From Blautia caecimuris (GTDB lineage Bacteria > Bacillota > Clostridia > Lachnospirales > Lachnospiraceae), in assembly GCF_024622975.1 (NCBI RefSeq), contig NZ_JANJZT010000022.1:1-64000 (forward strand): DNA of 64,000 nt, written 5' to 3'. Positions 61,085-64,000 of the stretch are shown here, one piece after another (positions within the stretch are counted from its first letter, which is position 1; every line of letters starts with the position of its first letter). A program made the position numbers and the translations under genes. Below the pieces are notes generated by a model. That model ran no database searches. It was not told the origin of the DNA and was given only the letters and a program-made list of their open reading frames with translations.

Positions 61085-63271
61085 TTATTCTTTTAATAAA
61101 AAATGGAAATTCCAGCTCTCATATTCCTGTTTTGCTTCCGGCAATGGAAGTCCCGCATACATCAGCGCGCCTCCTGTATACTCTTTTCCGTCACAGAGAT
61201 AGATTCCGTTTTCCTGAAGTCCTCTCAGAAGCACTCTGGAAGGCTGGTCATTGGCACGTACCCTGGAAGCTACCACGCTTACAAGAGCCTCTTTTTTATC
61301 CAAAGCAGCAAACTCCCAGGCGGAATAATACCTTTCTGTATCCGGAGATGTGAGACGGAAATAATCTCCTGTCTGTATCAGCTCATAATACTCTTTAAAC
61401 CTTATAATCTGTTCCCTGATCTCTGCCTTTTCTTCTGAAGTCAGCTTTGCAGGATCAAGCTCATATCCAAAGGTTCCTGCCATGGCTACTGTGGCCCGTG
61501 TACTCAGAGGGACAGATCTTCCTGTCTGATGATTTGGGCAGGCGGATACATGAGCTCCCATCGTGCTGACCGGGTAGCAAAAGGAAGTTCCGTACTGGAT
61601 ATCCAGACGTTCAATGGCATCTGTGTCATCACTGCACCAGATCTGAGGAGTATAATAAAGCATTCCTGCGTCAAAACGTCCTCCGCCGCCGCTGCAGCCT
61701 TCCATCAGCATATCCGGATATCGTTTTCCAAGCCGCTCCAGAAACTCATACAGTCCCAGCACATAACGGTGCAGTACCTCTCCCTGACGGTCTGCAGAAA
61801 GTGCGGCAGAATATACGTCACAGATACTGCGGTTAAAATCCCATTTCAGGTAATCCACTTCCGCCCTGTCCAGTACGGCGCTCATCTGATCAAAAATATG
61901 ATCCCGCACCTCCTGTCTGGAAAAATCAAGTACCAGCTGGTTTCTTGATCTTACCGGCTTCCTTCCGGGAACGGTAAACGCCCAGTCCGGATGAGCCCGG
62001 TAAAGATCGCTGTCCTCAGATACACACTCCGGCTCGTACCAGATACCGAATTTCATGCCAAGACCATGGATTTTTGCGGAAAGTTCCTGAAGAGTACAGC
62101 CCAGTTTTTTCTCGTTGACATACCAGTCTCCCAGACCGCTGTTATCAGAATCTCTTTTTCCGAACCAGCCGTCATCCATTACAAACAGCTCCACGCCCAT
62201 ATCAGCCGCTTCCTCTGCCATATGGAAAAGCTTTTCCCCTGTAAAATCAAAATAAGTTCCTTCCCAGTTGTTGATCAGAACCGGACGTCTGGCATTCTTA
62301 AATTTTCCCCGGCACAGATGATTTCTGATAGCTTTATGATAATTATGGCTCATTGCCTCAAAACCGCTGTCACTGTACACCATAGCGGCCTCCGGCGTCC
62401 AGAAGCTTTGTCCCGGAAGCAGCTTATAGCAGAAATTCCCCGGGTGGATTCCCATCAGAACTCTTGTCTGATCAAACTGGTCCTTTTCTACCTGAGCCAG
62501 AAAGCTTCCGCTGTAAAGAAGAGATACCCCAAAGCAGTTTCCCTGAGTTTCTGTTGTATGAGGAGCTGCCAGAACCACAAAAGGATTATACTGGTGACTG
62601 GAGGTTCCTCTTAAACTTCCCACAGACTGTATGCCATGATGAACTTGCGTACGGGAAACCTGTCGTTCCATTTCATGTTTTCCATAAAACGTCATCCAGT
62701 CCCAGTTTCCGCAGGTCTGATCCACACAGCAGGACAGGGCTCTTTCCAAATAAACCTCCTCTTCTCCCAGGTTTTCCACACAGACTGCCCTTGTGATCAG
62801 GTCAAATTCCTCAAACACACCATAATAAAGCTTTACCAGAATTTCCCCGTCCCGGTCTTTCATGGATATCACAAGTGTGTCCGCCTGTGCGCTGTCTTCT
62901 GCGTAAAATGCCGGTAAACCCGGAATCTCATATTTGCCTTTCAGAATCTCATACCCCTGGAACCTAAGATCAGAAGCAGAAACTCCATACTGGTTTCTTA
63001 CAGCAAAAGCGCTTTCCCTGTAGTCGCCGTTTCCCTGACAGGAATATTCCTGAGGCAGCGTATCCAGTGAATATTTTCTGTCCGTTTCTGCATCATAAGG
63101 ATTTCCGGAAAATCCGTGATCCCTCTTCTGGATCAGATAGGAAAAATCCATCTGCTCTGTTCTTTTTCCATAGTAGGTATGAAGCAGTACCCCATGTTCA
63201 TCTGCTTTCATCTGGTACATGCTGTTTTTTGTGCAAAGGGTAAATACTTTTTCATTCACTGCTATTGCCAT
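61085..63271 (-). CDS. GH36 alpha-galactosidase
   Basis: A 728-residue enzyme that removes alpha-galactose from raffinose-type sugars or galactolipids. The N-terminal beta-sandwich (1-330) is followed by the TIM barrel with FVMDDGWFGKRDSDNSGLGDW, the nucleophile in YLKWDFNRSI and the acid/base in WCSDDTDA, with GCSGGGGRFDAGML between them. There is no signal peptide, so it acts in the cytoplasm on imported sugars. It lies directly after an ABC permease gene. Confidence 0.95.
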   Translation of the reverse strand: MAIAVNEKVFTLCTKNSMYQMKADEHGVLLHTYYGKRTEQMDFSYLIQKRDHGFSGNPYDAETDRKYSLDTLPQEYSCQGNGDYRESAFAVRNQYGVSASDLRFQGYEILKGKYEIPGLPAFYAEDSAQADTLVISMKDRDGEILVKLYYGVFEEFDLITRAVCVENLGEEEVYLERALSCCVDQTCGNWDWMTFYGKHEMERQVSRTQVHHGIQSVGSLRGTSSHQYNPFVVLAAPHTTETQGNCFGVSLLYSGSFLAQVEKDQFDQTRVLMGIHPGNFCYKLLPGQSFWTPEAAMVYSDSGFEAMSHNYHKAIRNHLCRGKFKNARRPVLINNWEGTYFDFTGEKLFHMAEEAADMGVELFVMDDGWFGKRDSDNSGLGDWYVNEKKLGCTLQELSAKIHGLGMKFGIWYEPECVSEDSDLYRAHPDWAFTVPGRKPVRSRNQLVLDFSRQEVRDHIFDQMSAVLDRAEVDYLKWDFNRSICDVYSAALSADRQGEVLHRYVLGLYEFLERLGKRYPDMLMEGCSGGGGRFDAGMLYYTPQIWCSDDTDAIERLDIQYGTSFCYPVSTMGAHVSACPNHQTGRSVPLSTRATVAMAGTFGYELDPAKLTSEEKAEIREQIIRFKEYYELIQTGDYFRLTSPDTERYYSAWEFAALDKKEALVSVVASRVRANDQPSRVLLRGLQENGIYLCDGKEYTGGALMYAGLPLPEAKQEYESWNFHFLLKE

Positions 63272-63346
63272 AATTGTTTCCTCACTTTATCCCCTGTGGA
63301 GATATACTTTCTTTATGATTTCAATTCTGTTTTTATCATTTCACTT

Positions 63347-64000
63347 CTATTTCACTGCTCCGTTTACCACACCGTTCAGAATCTGTTTCTGACAGAACAG
63401 ATAAAACAGCAGAATCGGGATCAGAGCCAGCAGATAGGATGCAAAGGCCAGGTTATAATTTGTTCCGAACTGCGTCTGGAAATTAAGCTGCGCCAGAGGC
63501 AGAGTATTCTTGCCTGTGCCGGACATAATTACAAGAGGCGTCATTACGTCATTCCAGGTTCCCAGGGCAGTCAGTACGGCAACCGTTGCATGCATGGGCT
63601 TCATCACCGGAAAAATAATACTCCAGTAAGTTTTCCAGGTTCCCGCTCCGTCCACTCTTGCAGCCTCTTCCAGTGCAAGAGGAATATTTTTCAGATATCC
63701 GGAATACAGAAGAAGATTCATAGGCATATAAAATACCACATAAAGGATAATTACTCCAGCCCTGTTTCCGATTCCCATCTGAGATGTCTGTTTTACCAGA
63801 GGCATCATAAGAATAGCAAAAGGAACAAACATTCCGCTAACGATGTAGAGATATGCGAATTTATAAAATTTACTGTTTCCCATATTTCTTCCAATGGCAT
63901 ATCCTGCAAGAGAATGTACCAGAATGGCAATTATTACTGTCAGCGCTGTGATCAGCAGAGAATTTCCCAGAGAATTCCAGAAGTCAGTCACTCTCATTGC
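63347..64000 (-). CDS. carbohydrate ABC transporter permease, MalG type (cut by window end)
   Basis: 217 residues of a sugar permease are visible, running off the right edge. The EAA loop is present (EEAARVDGAGTWKTYWSIIFPVMKPM). It ends 75 nt before the alpha-galactosidase gene, so the pair is probably part of an alpha-galactoside import operon. The N-terminal 60 or so residues lie outside the window; the Met at 63997 is internal. Confidence 0.9.
   Translation of the reverse strand, partial: AMRVTDFWNSLGNSLLITALTVIIAILVHSLAGYAIGRNMGNSKFYKFAYLYIVSGMFVPFAILMMPLVKQTSQMGIGNRAGVIILYVVFYMPMNLLLYSGYLKNIPLALEEAARVDGAGTWKTYWSIIFPVMKPMHATVAVLTALGTWNDVMTPLVIMSGTGKNTLPLAQLNFQTQFGTNYNLAFASYLLALIPILLFYLFCQKQILNGVVNGAVK

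Overview
The window looks like chromosome from a gut Firmicute of the Lachnospiraceae, probably Blautia or a close relative. The support is AGGAGG-type ribosome binding sites throughout, a Na+-type F-ATPase, a Ni-carbon monoxide dehydrogenase, many LacI-family sugar regulators and ABC sugar transporters, and a Lachnospiraceae-type mobilizable element. The genus call is inference; no 16S rRNA gene is present.

Layout. Positions 1-126 hold the possible C-terminus of an unidentified gene. Positions 236-12158 hold an integrative mobilizable element inserted in the 3' end of rpsI. It carries a response regulator, histidine kinase and three-gene ABC exporter as cargo, then tnpV, a MobA/MobL relaxase, a likely oriT, CGTAT iteron-like repeats, an SF3 helicase and CHC2 primase pair, two small DNA-binding proteins, and an XRE repressor plus tyrosine integrase behind a phage-like divergent switch. 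It has no conjugation pore genes, so it must be mobilized in trans. Next come rplM-rpsI (12140-12978) and a complete F1Fo ATP synthase operon (13357-20644) whose c subunit has the two-carboxylate Na+ signature. A PTS block (20916-23192) encodes EIIA and a NagE-like EIICB. A TetR regulator precedes an oleate hydratase (23646-26271). A tiny microcompartment locus follows (eutP plus two eutS/pduU-like genes), then a broken AAA-ATPase gene.

The most unusual part is 28169-42829. One apparent polycistron runs from an ABC sugar importer through three different cytoplasmic GH29 alpha-L-fucosidases into myo-inositol catabolism (iolA, C, D, B, G, E), with a divergent LacI regulator. No inositol transporter is present, so I infer that a fucose- and inositol-containing glycoside is imported intact and split inside the cell. 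The operon's promoter has a run of nine G/C pairs between its -35 and -10 boxes, the layout of a phase-variable promoter.

To the right lie a CODH module (cooS, a CooF-like ferredoxin and an FAD/NAD oxidoreductase) with a LacI regulator, a siroheme nitrite/sulfite reductase-like gene, mntP behind a possible attenuator, citrate synthase and an ArsC/Spx-like protein. A competence and envelope-signalling operon follows (comEA, a WalR/WalK-like pair, a GerMN lipoprotein, comEC). Last come a YdcZ-type transporter, a decayed iron-uptake locus (a feoA stub and a FeoB-associated Cys-rich protein without feoB), and a GH36 alpha-galactosidase with an ABC permease cut by the window edge.

Coordinates and motifs were read by eye. 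Family assignments come from recognised motifs, not database searches.
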